A stretch of 64,000 bases of DNA from Natrarchaeobius oligotrophus (GCF_003841465.1 NZ_REFZ01000006.1:186001-250000), one strand, 5' to 3'; counted from the stretch's first letter, positions 1 through 8,791 are shown. The notes: generated by a model not told the origin, from the sequence alone. Translations and numbers: made by a program.

Positions 1-179
1 GGACACCATCGATCGAACGCGTCCTCGAGATCATCTACCGGCATCGATCGTATCCGGTATCCGGTTCGTTCACCGAGACGCTCGGACAGAAGCTTGAGAC
101 GGTCTTCTGCTCGAGAATCGGTTACGAGAACGATCAGCCCGTCTCGAGTCTCGTCGGTCGTGTGGGTAGTTCGATCCAT
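1..179 (-). CDS. Partial hypothetical protein, 3' part outside the window
   Basis: The reading frame opens at an ATG at 177-179 on the minus strand and runs off the left edge, so only about 59 N-terminal residues are visible. They start MDRTTHTTDETRDG and continue as a hydrophobic strand (LIVLVTDS) followed by a charged helix. This could be the first beta-alpha unit of a Rossmann-like or receiver-like fold, but that is a guess from a fragment. Codon use is typical for the window. An AT-rich TATA-like element lies at 246-256. No function can be assigned. Confidence 0.5.
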   Translation of the reverse strand, partial: MDRTTHTTDETRDGLIVLVTDSRAEDRLKLLSERLGERTGYRIRSMPVDDLEDAFDRWC

Positions 180-456
180 GTCTCTCGGTGTGGCGTCCGA
201 TGACTCTCACCGAATCCTCCGCCCCCTTTCTGTTCGAAAACAGCTCTCGGAATAAAAAACCCGCGCATACGAACTCGCGTCCGTCCGCGTTCGCTTTCGA
301 ACTACCGTTTCCGGGACGAGGTCGCGTCTCCGACTGCCGCAACCTGCGAGATGGGACGAATTCACGTCGAATGGGTCGTACGGTCTGTCGGCCCGACGTG
401 CCGGTGCAACCGTCCCCGTCCTGCGGTTGCACAGAAACCGACGACGATGGTCCGTC

Positions 457-708
457 TCAGAGTTCGCCCTGTTCTTTGAGATCCTCGATGATGTCGTCGA
501 CGAACGTCTCGACGTCGTCGTACGGGAAGTCTCCACCCGACGTCTTCGTGTTTAGCTCCATGGCGGTCATCGAAAACTCTCCGGACTCGAATTTCGTTCC
601 CGGGCCGTTCGGAAGCGCCGGAACGAGGTCCATCGGACTCGAGATCGGATAGTCGGCACCTTCGAACGCGTCGATCATCTGGTCGCGGATTTCGTCTTCG
701 TCTGTCAT
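457..708 (-). CDS. MTH865-like family protein
   Basis: This is an 83-residue acidic protein starting MTDEDEIRD. The pattern of an initial helix, then GADYPISSPMDLVPALPNGPGT, resembles the MTH865 family, a small EF-hand-like fold of unknown function found in methanogens and haloarchaea. The start at 708 is preferred over one six codons upstream because a TATA box at 731-741 is centred about 27 bases before it, which predicts a leaderless transcript. The gene is monocistronic and divergent from the RHH gene at 859. The family assignment rests on remembered sequence pattern only. Confidence 0.7.
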   Translation of the reverse strand: MTDEDEIRDQMIDAFEGADYPISSPMDLVPALPNGPGTKFESGEFSMTAMELNTKTSGGDFPYDDVETFVDDIIEDLKEQGEL

Positions 709-730
709 CGCGTTAGCCGTTTGCACACGA

Positions 731-741
731 TAAATAATAAA
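731..741 (-). promoter_or_regulatory. TATA box of the MTH865-like gene
   Basis: The AT-only tract reads tttattattta on the minus strand. Its centre is 27-28 bases upstream of the ATG at 708, the spacing expected for a haloarchaeal leaderless promoter. Confidence 0.55.
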
Positions 742-824
742 TTTGCAGGTAGTTGCTTTTCGCCGTTCTTCGACCGTGGATCGTTCACGGCGGCGATATT
801 CACCGGAAGAAGTGTTTCTTCGAA

Positions 825-834
825 ACTATAATTA
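825..834 (+). promoter_or_regulatory. TATA box of the RHH regulator gene
   Basis: The element actataatta is centred about 28 bases before the ATG at 859. This predicts a leaderless transcript and argues against the upstream GTG at 835 as the start. Confidence 0.55.
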
Positions 835-858
835 GTGTGTAGCGTGGACTGTCAGGCC

Positions 859-1248
859 ATGGCGAAAGATACCGTCAGGTACCCAGACGAGGTCGTCGAG
901 GAGATCGACGCGCTCGTCGACGACGGTATGTTCGAGAGTAAATCCGAGTTCTATCGCTTCTCCGCGGAGTACGTACTGAGCCTCATCAACCCCGAACACA
1001 ACGTGAAGACGTTCAACTTCGAGGAGATCAAATCAGAACTCGCCATCTCCGAGGCCGACCACGCCAGAGCCCTGGGAACCGACGGCGGAACCTTCTTCCT
1101 CGACGCCGTAATCACCGTTCGCAAACAGGGGCTCCGAGGAAACTACGAGGCCGCAGAGCGGTTCATCGACACCCACTACGACGCCTCCGACCAGGAGTGT
1201 ATCATTCTCGAGGAGCTGTTAGGAACCTACCGGAACGGCACGGAGTAG
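859..1248 (+). CDS. Ribbon-helix-helix (CopG/MetJ-type) DNA-binding protein
   Basis: This is a 129-residue protein. The N-terminal 45 residues (MAKDTVRYPDEVVEEIDALVDD, then SKSEFYRFSAEYVLSL) form a classic ribbon-helix-helix: a short basic/polar beta strand, then two helices with the F-x-S-K-S-E-F turn. A C-terminal domain of about 80 residues follows and probably mediates oligomerisation or ligand binding. Close relatives are widespread in haloarchaea. RHH proteins bind DNA as dimers and usually repress transcription; the target is not evident here. It sits alone between the divergent MTH865-like gene and the convergent cobyric acid synthase gene. Confidence 0.8.
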   Translation: MAKDTVRYPDEVVEEIDALVDDGMFESKSEFYRFSAEYVLSLINPEHNVKTFNFEEIKSELAISEADHARALGTDGGTFFLDAVITVRKQGLRGNYEAAERFIDTHYDASDQECIILEELLGTYRNGTE

Positions 1249-1300
1249 CCGCCGGAGTGGCGATCCCGGTCGAGCACAAACCGCCCTGTCCCCGTCTCCG

Positions 1301-3013
1301 TCACCCGAACGGCGGCCCCAGCGCCTCGAGATCGACGTTCTCCCGAACGAGTCGCGCCGCGCGATCGTACGGCGTCGTCCCGGTCGCGTCGGTTCGATCC
1401 GTCGCCGCCTCGGCCTCGCCGCTGTCGACCAGGGCTCGATCCCGGCCGCGTTCGAGACCCGCGTGTGCCGCCACGGACTCGAGAAACGCCGTCCGGACCG
1501 CGTCGTCGTCGAACAGTCCGTGCAGGTAGGTTCCGAGCACCCGACCGCACGCGGCGCTCGAGTCCCCGAGCGGGCGTCGAACCGCGTCGTCGAGCGGTCG
1601 CGTCCGACCAGCGTGGATTTCGTACCCCGAGACGGTTCCCTCGACGCCCGGAAGCAGCGCCGTCGCCGTTCCGTCGACGGACACCGTCGTGCGCTCGAGC
1701 CGTTTCGTGGACTCGAAACGCGTCTCGACGGGAAGCAGCCCCAGCCCCTCGACGACGTCCGCCGTTCCGGTTCCCTCGAGCGACGCGTTCGTGATCCGCT
1801 CGCCCAGCAGTTGATAGCCGCCACAGAGGCCGACGACGGGGCCGGAAAACGACCACAGCGCGTCCGCGAACCCTGACGCTCGAAGGGCGAGCAGGTCGTC
1901 GACCGTGTTCTTCGTCCCCGGAACCACGACGGCGTGGGCGTTCGCGAGCGGATCGGCGCTCGACCTCGGGTCGGCATCCGCGCTCTCGTCCGTTCGACCG
2001 TCCGAATCGATCGGGACGAACTCGACCGTGACGCCGGGTTCGGCCGCAAGCGCCTCGAGGTCGGTCGCGTTCGAGATGCGCGGCAACCGAGGAACGGCGA
2101 TCCGAATCCGTTGGTCGTCGGGGACGCCGTCGCCTTCGCCGATCGCGCCCCGTTCGCCCGGCCCGGGCAGGGAGACGCTGTCCTCTTCGGGCAGACCGGG
2201 ATCGTCGTAGGGGACGACCCCGAGCACCGGCACGCCCGTCCGCGACTCGATCTCCTCGATGCCGGGTGCGAGCAGGGACGGATCGCCGCGGAACTTGGTG
2301 ATTACCGCACCGACGACCCGATCGCGCAGCGAGTCGGGCAGCAGTTCGACGGTGCCGTAGAGGCTGGCGAACGCGCCGCCGCGCTCGATGTCGACCAGCA
2401 GGAGGACGTCGGCGTCCCCGAAGCGCGCGGTTTCGACGTTCGCCAGGTCGCGGTCGTGCAGGTTGATCTCCGCGATGCTTCCCGCGCCCTCGGCGACGAT
2501 CGCGTCGTGGTCGGCCGCGAGCCTGCGGTAGGATTCCTCTGTCGCGGCGAGCGCTTCCTCCCAGTACTCCTCGTAGTACTCGCCGGCCGGGAGGTGCTCG
2601 AGAGCCCGTCCCTGCACGACGAGCTGGCTCTCTCCGTCGCCGCGGGGCTTCAACAGCACCGGGTTACAGTCGGTGGTCGGAGTGGTCCGCGCGGCTCGAG
2701 CCTGGACGAACTGGGAGACGCCGATCTCACCCCAGCGATCGCCTCGCTCGGCCACAGCCCGATCGTCGCCGCGGTCGTCCCGATCGCCGTTGCTCGCCGA
2801 TTCGTCCGATCCGCCGCCCGCTCGCCCGTCGCCGCCGTCGCTCCCCGCAATCGCGTCCGGTCGAACGACGACGCGAGCGTTGTTACTCATGTTCTGTGCC
2901 TTGAACGGGGCGACGGAAACGCCCCGATCGGCGAGCAGCCGACAGAGGCCGGCGGCGATCGTCGACTTTCCGACGTGACTCGCCGTTCCGGCGACGAGGA
3001 GCGTCCGGGTCAT
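1301..3013 (-). CDS. cbiP: Cobyric acid synthase (glutamine-hydrolysing)
   Basis: This enzyme amidates side chains of adenosylcobyrinic acid a,c-diamide to adenosylcobyric acid, using ATP and glutamine, in cobalamin synthesis. The protein has 570 residues. The N-terminal BioD-like ATPase domain has its P-loop [10 protein letters not shown] at residues 9-18, then FKAQNMSNN and NPVLLKP. The C-terminal class I glutamine amidotransferase domain has the nucleophile Cys397 (GLCGGYQ) and His498 (TYLHG). It is longer than the usual roughly 490-530 residues because residues about 52-93 form a low-complexity Gly/Asp/Arg/Ser insertion before the GEIG motif. It lies on the same strand as the adenosyltransferase at 5869, with an exporter between them. 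Confidence 0.93.
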   Translation of the reverse strand: MTRTLLVAGTASHVGKSTIAAGLCRLLADRGVSVAPFKAQNMSNNARVVVRPDAIAGSDGGDGRAGGGSDESASNGDRDDRGDDRAVAERGDRWGEIGVSQFVQARAARTTPTTDCNPVLLKPRGDGESQLVVQGRALEHLPAGEYYEEYWEEALAATEESYRRLAADHDAIVAEGAGSIAEINLHDRDLANVETARFGDADVLLLVDIERGGAFASLYGTVELLPDSLRDRVVGAVITKFRGDPSLLAPGIEEIESRTGVPVLGVVPYDDPGLPEEDSVSLPGPGERGAIGEGDGVPDDQRIRIAVPRLPRISNATDLEALAAEPGVTVEFVPIDSDGRTDESADADPRSSADPLANAHAVVVPGTKNTVDDLLALRASGFADALWSFSGPVVGLCGGYQLLGERITNASLEGTGTADVVEGLGLLPVETRFESTKRLERTTVSVDGTATALLPGVEGTVSGYEIHAGRTRPLDDAVRRPLGDSSAACGRVLGTYLHGLFDDDAVRTAFLESVAAHAGLERGRDRALVDSGEAEAATDRTDATGTTPYDRAARLVRENVDLEALGPPFG

Positions 3014-3088
3014 CCGCGTATCGGGGACTCGAGCGGCCGGGGCTATCGTCCTGTCGGTTCGGAACGCGGCGTTCCGCCGCGTCGCCGA

Positions 3089-3316
3089 TCACTCCTCGTC
3101 GTCCTCGCGCTCGGGCGGCTGGCCGCTTTCGAAGACGATCCGCTCGCCCTCGTGGGGTTCGATGTGGCTCAGGATCTCGTGTGGAACGTAGCCGACGTTG
3201 TATCCGTCCTCGCCGAGCAGGACGACGCCGTGTTCGTACTCGCGAAAGTCGACGCAGTTGATCTCCTCGTAGGTGTTTCCGGGTTTGTAGACGACCTTCA
3301 CGCCGGCACCGTCCAC
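3089..3316 (-). CDS. Small conserved haloarchaeal protein, GTG start
   Basis: The frame encodes 75 acidic residues from a GTG at 3314-3316 (MDGAGVKVVYKPG). The frame is open much further upstream, but that part is Arg/Ser-rich and looks like the shadow of the permease gene. No ATG is available near the region where codon use becomes haloarchaeal. The protein looks like a small all-beta domain (KVVYKPG, CVDFREY, GVVLLG, GYNVGYVP) ending in a charged tail. I do not recognise a function. It precedes cbiP on the same strand by about 75 bases and may be co-transcribed. Confidence 0.6.
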   Translation of the reverse strand: MDGAGVKVVYKPGNTYEEINCVDFREYEHGVVLLGEDGYNVGYVPHEILSHIEPHEGERIVFESGQPPEREDDEE

Positions 3317-3521
3317 GTCGTGCCAGTTCGGGAATGACCTTGCAATCGCAGGCTCGATGCGAACGCGTCGGGACGATCCGTCCGGAGGCGAGGGGGACGG
3401 CGAAGGGCGGACCACGAGCCGGGACGCGTTTCCGGTAGAGCCCGTCAACCGCCGATGAGAACCGATCCGGTCGGCCGTGACGGGGCCGATCGATCGTGGC
3501 TTTCCGCCCGCCGGATCTCGG

Positions 3522-4976
3522 TTAGTCGACGCCGCTGCGGTAGCGTTGCTCCCAGCGCGGGCCGGCCCAACTCGAGAGAACGTAGCCGAGGACGCCGAGG
3601 ACGAAGCCGGCGGCCGCCAGCGCGAGGGCGAGGGTCGTCGACGGCGGAACGACGACGAAGCCGACGACCAGCGTCGGGACCAGCGGAACGGCGACGCCCG
3701 CCGTGAACGCGCCGAACCGGAGCGCGTCGAAGAGGAACTCGTTGGGGTCGAAGCCGGCGAGGTAGACGGTGAGTCCGAAGTAGTACGAGGCGTAGCCGGC
3801 GAGCAACGCCGCGCCGACGACGGCGTCGACGAGCGTCGCCTCGAACCAGAAGACGGCCGCGAGGTACGGGACCGCGACCGTCGGGGCACCGACGAGGACG
3901 AACGCGATCCGCTTGGCTCGAAACACCGCGGGCACCGAGACGGGGTAGACGAGGTAGTCCTCGAGCGAGTCGAACTGGGTGAGCCAGTTGTAGGTCGTAA
4001 AGGCCGAAAGCCCGAGAACGCCGCCGAAGAATACCCCCGGCGCGGGCTCGATCCCCGTGATTGCGTCGACGACGCCGACGAGCGCGGCGACGAGGACCAG
4101 CAGGACGCCCGCGGAGACGAACGGCTTCCAGACGCCGCCCGACGACCGCGCGAGATCCAGCAGCGTCTTCGCCACGAGGGCGTCGTCGTCGGTCGGCAGT
4201 CGATTGCAGAGGCGTGCAAACCGGTCGGTCGCGGTCCGCGTCGGCTGTCCGTACGTGGGATCGTAGCACAAAAGTGACGCCGCGACGACGGCGACGGTGG
4301 CGACGCTGAGTCCGATCGCCGACGTCGGCGGGCCGACCATCGGGACGAGCGCCGTCTCGAGGATCGCTCCGTAGCCGGACGTCCACGCGAGGACGCCGAC
4401 GAACCCGATCGCCGGCAGGGAGAGCCACACGGGAACGCCGCGACTTCGCGCGGCGATCGACGCGACCGTCAGGGCCATTCCGGCGGCGAAGACGAGCGAG
4501 AGCGAGAGCCACGCGGTCGCGACGAGACCCGGCGTTCGCGGACCGAGTCCGGACAGCACGGCCGCGCCGAGCGCCATCGGCAGCACGAACGCGACCGCGT
4601 AAAACAGTCCGTCTTTCAGGAGAAACGCGCCGAGAAGCCGACGCCGCGAGAGCGGGAGCGTCTCCGACGACGAGAGCACGAACGTAAGACGACCGAATAC
4701 TCCCTCGAGCATGTCCGAGCCGGTGAACGCGGCGGTTCCGCTGTAGAGGCCGAAGCCGAGCGCGAGCAGGTGCCCCCAGCCGACGATCCGCTCGCTCGCC
4801 GTTCCGGTCCGCAAGAGCGCGACGGTCGCGCCCACCGAGAGGCCGGCGACGACGACCGGAAACAGTGCGAATCGCCAGCCGCCGAACAGCCGGACGTGCA
4901 GCCGCCACTCCTCGCGCAGTAGCGTCGCAAACAGCGTCGCGGTCGGTCCGCGTCGGTCGGAATCGGCGTCAGTCAT
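3522..4976 (-). CDS. ABC transporter permease
   Basis: This is a 484-residue integral membrane protein with about 10-12 hydrophobic segments, for example FALFPVVVAGLSVGATVALL near residue 40. It is encoded directly behind an ABC ATPase. The chosen ATG at 4974-4976 overlaps the end of the ATPase gene by 8 bases; another in-frame ATG lies four codons upstream. The layout of one ATPase and one long permease without a binding protein suggests an exporter of the ABC-2-like kind. The substrate is unknown. Its position between two cobalamin genes may be coincidental. Confidence 0.8.
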   Translation of the reverse strand: MTDADSDRRGPTATLFATLLREEWRLHVRLFGGWRFALFPVVVAGLSVGATVALLRTGTASERIVGWGHLLALGFGLYSGTAAFTGSDMLEGVFGRLTFVLSSSETLPLSRRRLLGAFLLKDGLFYAVAFVLPMALGAAVLSGLGPRTPGLVATAWLSLSLVFAAGMALTVASIAARSRGVPVWLSLPAIGFVGVLAWTSGYGAILETALVPMVGPPTSAIGLSVATVAVVAASLLCYDPTYGQPTRTATDRFARLCNRLPTDDDALVAKTLLDLARSSGGVWKPFVSAGVLLVLVAALVGVVDAITGIEPAPGVFFGGVLGLSAFTTYNWLTQFDSLEDYLVYPVSVPAVFRAKRIAFVLVGAPTVAVPYLAAVFWFEATLVDAVVGAALLAGYASYYFGLTVYLAGFDPNEFLFDALRFGAFTAGVAVPLVPTLVVGFVVVPPSTTLALALAAAGFVLGVLGYVLSSWAGPRWEQRYRSGVD

Positions 4977-5727
4977 CGGCGAGTTCATCGGTCGTCGGCA
5001 GATCGCGAGCGCCGGCTTCGTCGACGCGCTCGACGAACACCTCGAGCAGCGATTCGCCGGAGCCGTCGCCCTCGAGCGATCGCTCGGCCACCAGTGCGCC
5101 GTCGGCGACGATGCCGACCCGCGTACAGATCGCCGCCGCGACGTCGATGTTGTGCGTCGAGACGAAGACGGCGTTGTCTCCGGCCGCGTAGGAGACGAGA
5201 AACCGTTTGAGCCGTTCCTGGACGAGCGGGTCGAGGTTAGCGAGCGGTTCGTCGATGAAGACGACGTCGGGTTCGTGGACGAACGCCTGCGCGATCATCA
5301 CCTTCTGTTGTTGGCCCCGCGAGAGGTCGACGTGAAGCGTATCGAGTTTGCTCTCGAAGCCGAGTCGGTCGGCCCAGCGGTCCGTCCGTCGCCGCACGAG
5401 ATCCGGATCGAGGTCGCGAACCGAACCCACGAACTCGAGATACTCCCGCGGCGTCAGAAAGCTCGGCGGCGAGCCCTGCTCCGGCAGGATGCCGACCCGT
5501 CGGCGCGTCTCGAGCGGCTCGGCGACCGGGTCGGTCTCGAGGACGCTGATCGTCCCGCCGTCGGGTCGGATCTGTCCAGTCAGCGCGCGGATCGTCGTCG
5601 TCTTTCCGGCTCCGTTCGGCCCCAGAAAGCCGAACAGTTCGCCCCGATCGACGCCGAAACTCATGCCGTCGACCGCGCGGACGTCGCCGTAGGACTTGCA
5701 CAATTCGTCTACCCGTATAGCAGCCAT
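4969..5727 (-). CDS. ABC transporter ATP-binding protein
   Basis: The 252-residue nucleotide-binding subunit has Walker A GPNGAGKTT at about residues 37-45, signature motif LSRGQQQKV and Walker B VVFIDEPLANLDP, then a switch His (STHN). The subfamily resembles single-ATPase exporters of the CcmA/NatA type. The start at 5727 (MAAIRVDEL) is preferred because the upstream in-frame codons are Arg/Tyr-rich and unlike the family. It is coupled to the following permease gene by an 8-base overlap and presumably forms the transporter with it at the cytoplasmic membrane. Confidence 0.9.
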   Translation of the reverse strand: MAAIRVDELCKSYGDVRAVDGMSFGVDRGELFGFLGPNGAGKTTTIRALTGQIRPDGGTISVLETDPVAEPLETRRRVGILPEQGSPPSFLTPREYLEFVGSVRDLDPDLVRRRTDRWADRLGFESKLDTLHVDLSRGQQQKVMIAQAFVHEPDVVFIDEPLANLDPLVQERLKRFLVSYAAGDNAVFVSTHNIDVAAAICTRVGIVADGALVAERSLEGDGSGESLLEVFVERVDEAGARDLPTTDELADD

Positions 5728-5868
5728 CGAACGCCGATTCGTTGTCAGCGATCGGTAATAACTGTGGCGACGACCGACGCGTTCGATCACACGGACCGTT
5801 GTCCGTCGGTGCCGGTGCGGCCGCGACCGTGCCGGGGTTGCAGCGGTAACCCGATACGGTAGACCGTC

Positions 5869-6558
5869 TCAGTACTCCGTTCCGCGTCGTGCCCGCTGGC
5901 CGGCGTCGATCGGATGTTTCTCCTTTCGAACGTTCGTAACGAGATCCGCCCGGCTCTCGAGGTACGTCGGCTCGGCGTGACTGCCCGACAGGACGAGTTC
6001 GAGGCCGTCCGGCTTGGCGTCGATCAGCTCGAGGACGTCCGCCTCGTCGATCAGGCCCCGGTCGACGGCGTAGAGGATCTCGTCGAGGACGAGCATGTGA
6101 ACGCCTTCCTCCGGCGGCCCCTCGAGATCGAACGGCGTTCCCAGGTCGGCGTCGTTCGCAGCCGAAACGAGCTCGCGGGCGCGTTCGAGGCCCGCCCTGG
6201 CGCGCTCTTCGTGATCGGCCTCGTCGCTCCCGTCGGCCATGCCGTGCCAGCCGTAGTGGCCGAGGTTCTCGTAGCTGATCCCCGGCAGCGCAGCGATCGC
6301 GTTGTACTCTCCGCGGACCGCTTCGACGCTCGAGGCCCCGCCTTTCATGAACTGGAGGACGTGCACTCGGTAGCCGTGGCCGGCCGCGCGCATCCCCATT
6401 CCGAGCGTCGCCGTCGTCTTTCCCTTCCCGTCGCCCCACCAGACCTGAACCAGCCCGAACTCGTCGGGAGCCGACGGTTCGATCGGCTCCGACTCGGGTG
6501 ATCGTCCCCGTCCGGGCGTCCGTTCGAGCGTCGACTCCGGCGTTTCGTCGTCGTTCAT
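5869..6558 (-). CDS. cobO: Cob(I)yrinic acid a,c-diamide adenosyltransferase (BtuR/CobO family)
   Basis: The 229-residue enzyme transfers the adenosyl group of ATP to reduced corrinoid, forming the Co-C bond of adenosylcobalamin. The family P-loop GDGKGKTTATLG lies at about residues 43-54. It is followed by HVLQFMKGG and, later, the VLDEILYAVDRGL Walker B-like segment and the LSGSHAEP motif near the C-terminus. The first 35 residues are a charged extension. The ATG at 6556-6558 (MNDDETPE) is preferred over an upstream start with atypical composition. It is divergent from the winged-helix gene at 6665 across a short region with a dyad. Confidence 0.92.
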   Translation of the reverse strand: MNDDETPESTLERTPGRGRSPESEPIEPSAPDEFGLVQVWWGDGKGKTTATLGMGMRAAGHGYRVHVLQFMKGGASSVEAVRGEYNAIAALPGISYENLGHYGWHGMADGSDEADHEERARAGLERARELVSAANDADLGTPFDLEGPPEEGVHMLVLDEILYAVDRGLIDEADVLELIDAKPDGLELVLSGSHAEPTYLESRADLVTNVRKEKHPIDAGQRARRGTEY

Positions 6559-6632
6559 ACGGGAGTCGTCGGAGCGGTCGCACATGTAGGTACCCGTTCC
6601 GACGCCGGATATCGGAGCGACCAAACGCCTCA

Positions 6633-6649
6633 TTAGGCTTCGACCCTAA
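6633..6649. promoter_or_regulatory. 17-bp dyad between cobO and the winged-helix regulator gene
   Basis: TTAGG at 6633-6637 and CCTAA at 6645-6649 form a near-palindrome around CTTCGAC in the 106-bp divergent intergenic region. The +1 gene begins at 6665. It is a candidate operator for the neighbouring winged-helix protein; no experimental support is implied. Confidence 0.3.
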
Positions 6650-6664
6650 CGTGTTCGCATTCGG

Positions 6665-7030
6665 ATGTCGCTCGAGCCCCCGCCGACCGAGGAGCGAGTC
6701 GATCTCGAACGGATAGTCGGGGCGCTGGACGACGAGGGGTGTCGGGAGATCGTCTCGGCGCTCGAGGAGCCGATGACCGTCGACGAGATCGCCGAGACTG
6801 TGGACCGTCCGCTCTCGACGTGTTACAGAAAACTCGATCGGCTGACGGAAGCCGGGTTGGTCGACGAAGCAACCGGCGTCCGCAACGGGAGCCACAGCAA
6901 GTCGCGGTACGTCACGAACTTCGAACGGATCGCGATCGAACTCGACGAGAACCGGGAGCTTCGAGCCCGCGTCGATCGGGTGAAAAATCACGTACTCCAG
7001 CTCTGGTCGGAAGTCCGCCGGGAGTTCTGA
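6665..7030 (+). CDS. ArsR-like winged helix-turn-helix transcription regulator
   Basis: The 121-residue protein contains a winged-helix domain at about residues 14-85: GALDDEGCREIVSALEEPMTVDEIAETVDRPLSTCYRKLDRL, then AGLVDEATG and a beta wing with RYVTNFERI. A C-terminal helix (RARVDRVKNHVLQLW) may form a dimer coiled coil. This arrangement is common among haloarchaeal HTH regulators. The gene is divergent from cobO, so it may control that gene or itself. No cofactor-binding cysteines are visible apart from those in GCRE and TCYR, which are too sparse for a clear metal site. Confidence 0.85.
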   Translation: MSLEPPPTEERVDLERIVGALDDEGCREIVSALEEPMTVDEIAETVDRPLSTCYRKLDRLTEAGLVDEATGVRNGSHSKSRYVTNFERIAIELDENRELRARVDRVKNHVLQLWSEVRREF

Positions 7031-7369
7031 TCGCGATTATCGTAACCAGCCGGCGGTTTCGAAGTCCGGCTTTCGACACGCGTCTCGGTTCATCGCTGGA
7101 AATCTGTGGACTCCCGCGACACTCCACGTGACCGCGGGCTCTACTTCGGCGATCGGTCCCGTTCGCGTCCGCGACGGTACCGGGTTCATCGCCGACCGTC
7201 GCGATGGGGCGTGGCGCGGACGGGATCCGAGCGCCTCGAGGCGAGCGGCAATCGAGGACGCAGTTCGCGACGAGCGACGACGCCGGTATCGCGTGACGCG
7301 ATCCGCTGAACCGATCCCCCGGGGCGACCGCCGGACGGTTCGCGATCGCTTCGGAACCGGCGGACGGCG
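7031..7369. other. Intergenic region without recognised features
   Basis: This stretch separates the 3' ends of the convergent winged-helix and msrA genes. It is GC-rich with no acidic reading frame, no TATA-like element and no tRNA-like fold that I can see. It may hold only the two transcription ends. Confidence 0.5.
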
Positions 7370-7903
7370 TCAGTGGTCCGCGACGACGCGGTCGCCGAAC
7401 CGGTCGCGAACCTTCTCGACCTTCGGTGCCGCGTGCATTCGACAGTAGGCGTCGGTCGGGTTCTTCTCGAAGTAGTTCTGGTGGTACTGTTCGGCCTCGT
7501 AGAACGTCTCGAGCGGTTCGATCTCCGTGACGATTCCCTCGTAGACGCCGTCGTCCTCGAGCGCGTCGACGAACGCCTCGGCGGTTTCGAGCTGGTCGTC
7601 GTCGTGTGCGTAGATCGCGGATCGGTACTGGGAGCCGACGTCCGGCCCCTCGCGGTCGCGCGTGGTCGGATCGTGGATCGTAAAGAAGACCTCGAGCAGG
7701 TCGGGATAGGCGATCCGGTCGGGATCGTACTCGAGCTGGACGACCTCCACGTGGCCGGTTTCGCCCGAACAGACCTCGCGGTAGGTCGGATCCTCGGTGT
7801 GGCCGCCGGCGTAGCCGGAGGTGACCGATTCGACGCCCTCGAGTTCCTCGAAGGCGGCTTCGACGCACCAGAAACAGCCGCCGCCGAACGTGGCTCGTTC
7901 CAT
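7370..7903 (-). CDS. msrA: Peptide methionine-S-sulfoxide reductase MsrA
   Basis: The enzyme reduces the S epimer of methionine sulfoxide in proteins and free methionine. The 177-residue protein begins MERATFGGGCFWCVEAAF, which carries the family motif GCFWC with the catalytic first Cys. SGYAGGHTEDPTY, the family GHVEVVQLEYDP and HQNYFEKNP follow, all diagnostic for MsrA. The start at 7903 matches the family N-terminus; a further nine codons upstream are open but atypical. No msrB is adjacent. Confidence 0.95.
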   Translation of the reverse strand: MERATFGGGCFWCVEAAFEELEGVESVTSGYAGGHTEDPTYREVCSGETGHVEVVQLEYDPDRIAYPDLLEVFFTIHDPTTRDREGPDVGSQYRSAIYAHDDDQLETAEAFVDALEDDGVYEGIVTEIEPLETFYEAEQYHQNYFEKNPTDAYCRMHAAPKVEKVRDRFGDRVVADH

Positions 7904-8054
7904 ACCAGATCGAAAGCGCTCCGCGAGCAAAGGTGTGACGCCGCTGGCGGCGGTCGCGATGACGGTTCCGCCGATCGGGCTCGCGACGTTCGCGGCGAAC
8001 AGCGTGTCCGGCCCGAATCGGTAACGTAGCGCGTCGGTTCGACCCGCCCGTCCG

Positions 8055-8124
8055 TATCCGATCGTCCGCTCAAGGAGAGCGTAGTCGCCGATATCCGATC
8101 GTCCGCTCGAGGAGAGAGCAGTCG
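8055..8124. repeat. Imperfect tandem duplication, 37-bp unit
   Basis: Two copies of a 33-base core beginning TATCCGATCGTCCGCTC occupy 8055-8087 and 8092-8124, separated by four bases, so the unit is about 37 bp. They differ at about five positions. The repeat lies in the short region between msrA and arfC, just downstream of the arfC stop. Confidence 0.7.
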
Positions 8125-8131
8125 GACGGCG

Positions 8132-8791
8132 TCAGCCGGCAGTCCACGTCAGCAGTGCGCCGTCGCCGACCCGCCTGATCGTCTCGAGCGAGAGCGTCGG
8201 AAACTCCTCGACGAAACCCTCGCCGTCGGCGAGCGTCGGTGCGTCACGGCCGCCGATCACCGTCGGTCCGACGAACACTCTGAGTTCGTCGACCAGCCCG
8301 ACCTCGAACAGCGAGAAGATGAGTTCGCCGCCGCCCTCGACCATGATCCGCTCGAGACCCGACGACTCGAGCGCGGCGAACGCCCGCAGGAGGTCGACCC
8401 GGTCGTCGCCCGCGGTCACGAGCCGGGCGTGGTCCGAGAGGTCCATCCGCCGGTCGACGGGCGCGACCTCGCTCACGCAGACGTACGACGCGGCCGCGTC
8501 GTCGAGCACCGCCGCGTCCGACGGCGTTCTGGCCTTCGAGTCGACGACGACTCGAGCCGGGTGTTCCGGCTCGCCCCGCTCGCGGCGTTGGTCGCACAGC
8601 GAGTCGTCCTTGACGGTCAAGTGGGGATCGTCAGCCAGCACGGTACCGACGCCGACGACGACGGCGTCGCTGTCGGCGCGCAGGCGGTCGACCCGCTCGA
8701 AGTCCTCGTCGCCGCTGATCGCGATCTGTTCGCGGCGTCTCGTCGAGAGCTTGCCGTCCGCGCTCGTGGCGGCGTTGACGACGACGTGCAT
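8132..8791 (-). CDS. arfC: 2,5-diamino-6-ribosylamino-4(3H)-pyrimidinone 5'-phosphate reductase
   Basis: The enzyme reduces the ribosyl side chain in the archaeal route to riboflavin and F420. The 219-residue protein is of the RibD C-terminal (DHFR-like) fold: MHVVVNAATSADGKLSTRRREQI at the N-terminus, DAVVVGVGTVLADDPHLTV, then the glycine-rich IMVEGGGELIFSLFE near residue 150 that binds NADPH. Length and motif order match archaeal ArfC, with no deaminase domain. It is apparently monocistronic. Confidence 0.9.
   Translation of the reverse strand: MHVVVNAATSADGKLSTRRREQIAISGDEDFERVDRLRADSDAVVVGVGTVLADDPHLTVKDDSLCDQRRERGEPEHPARVVVDSKARTPSDAAVLDDAAASYVCVSEVAPVDRRMDLSDHARLVTAGDDRVDLLRAFAALESSGLERIMVEGGGELIFSLFEVGLVDELRVFVGPTVIGGRDAPTLADGEGFVEEFPTLSLETIRRVGDGALLTWTAG

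Noticed and set aside
5237..6991. A 584-codon minus-strand open frame
   Set aside because: It is a shadow across the ABC ATPase, cobO and winged-helix genes; its Arg-rich composition is unlike haloarchaeal protein.
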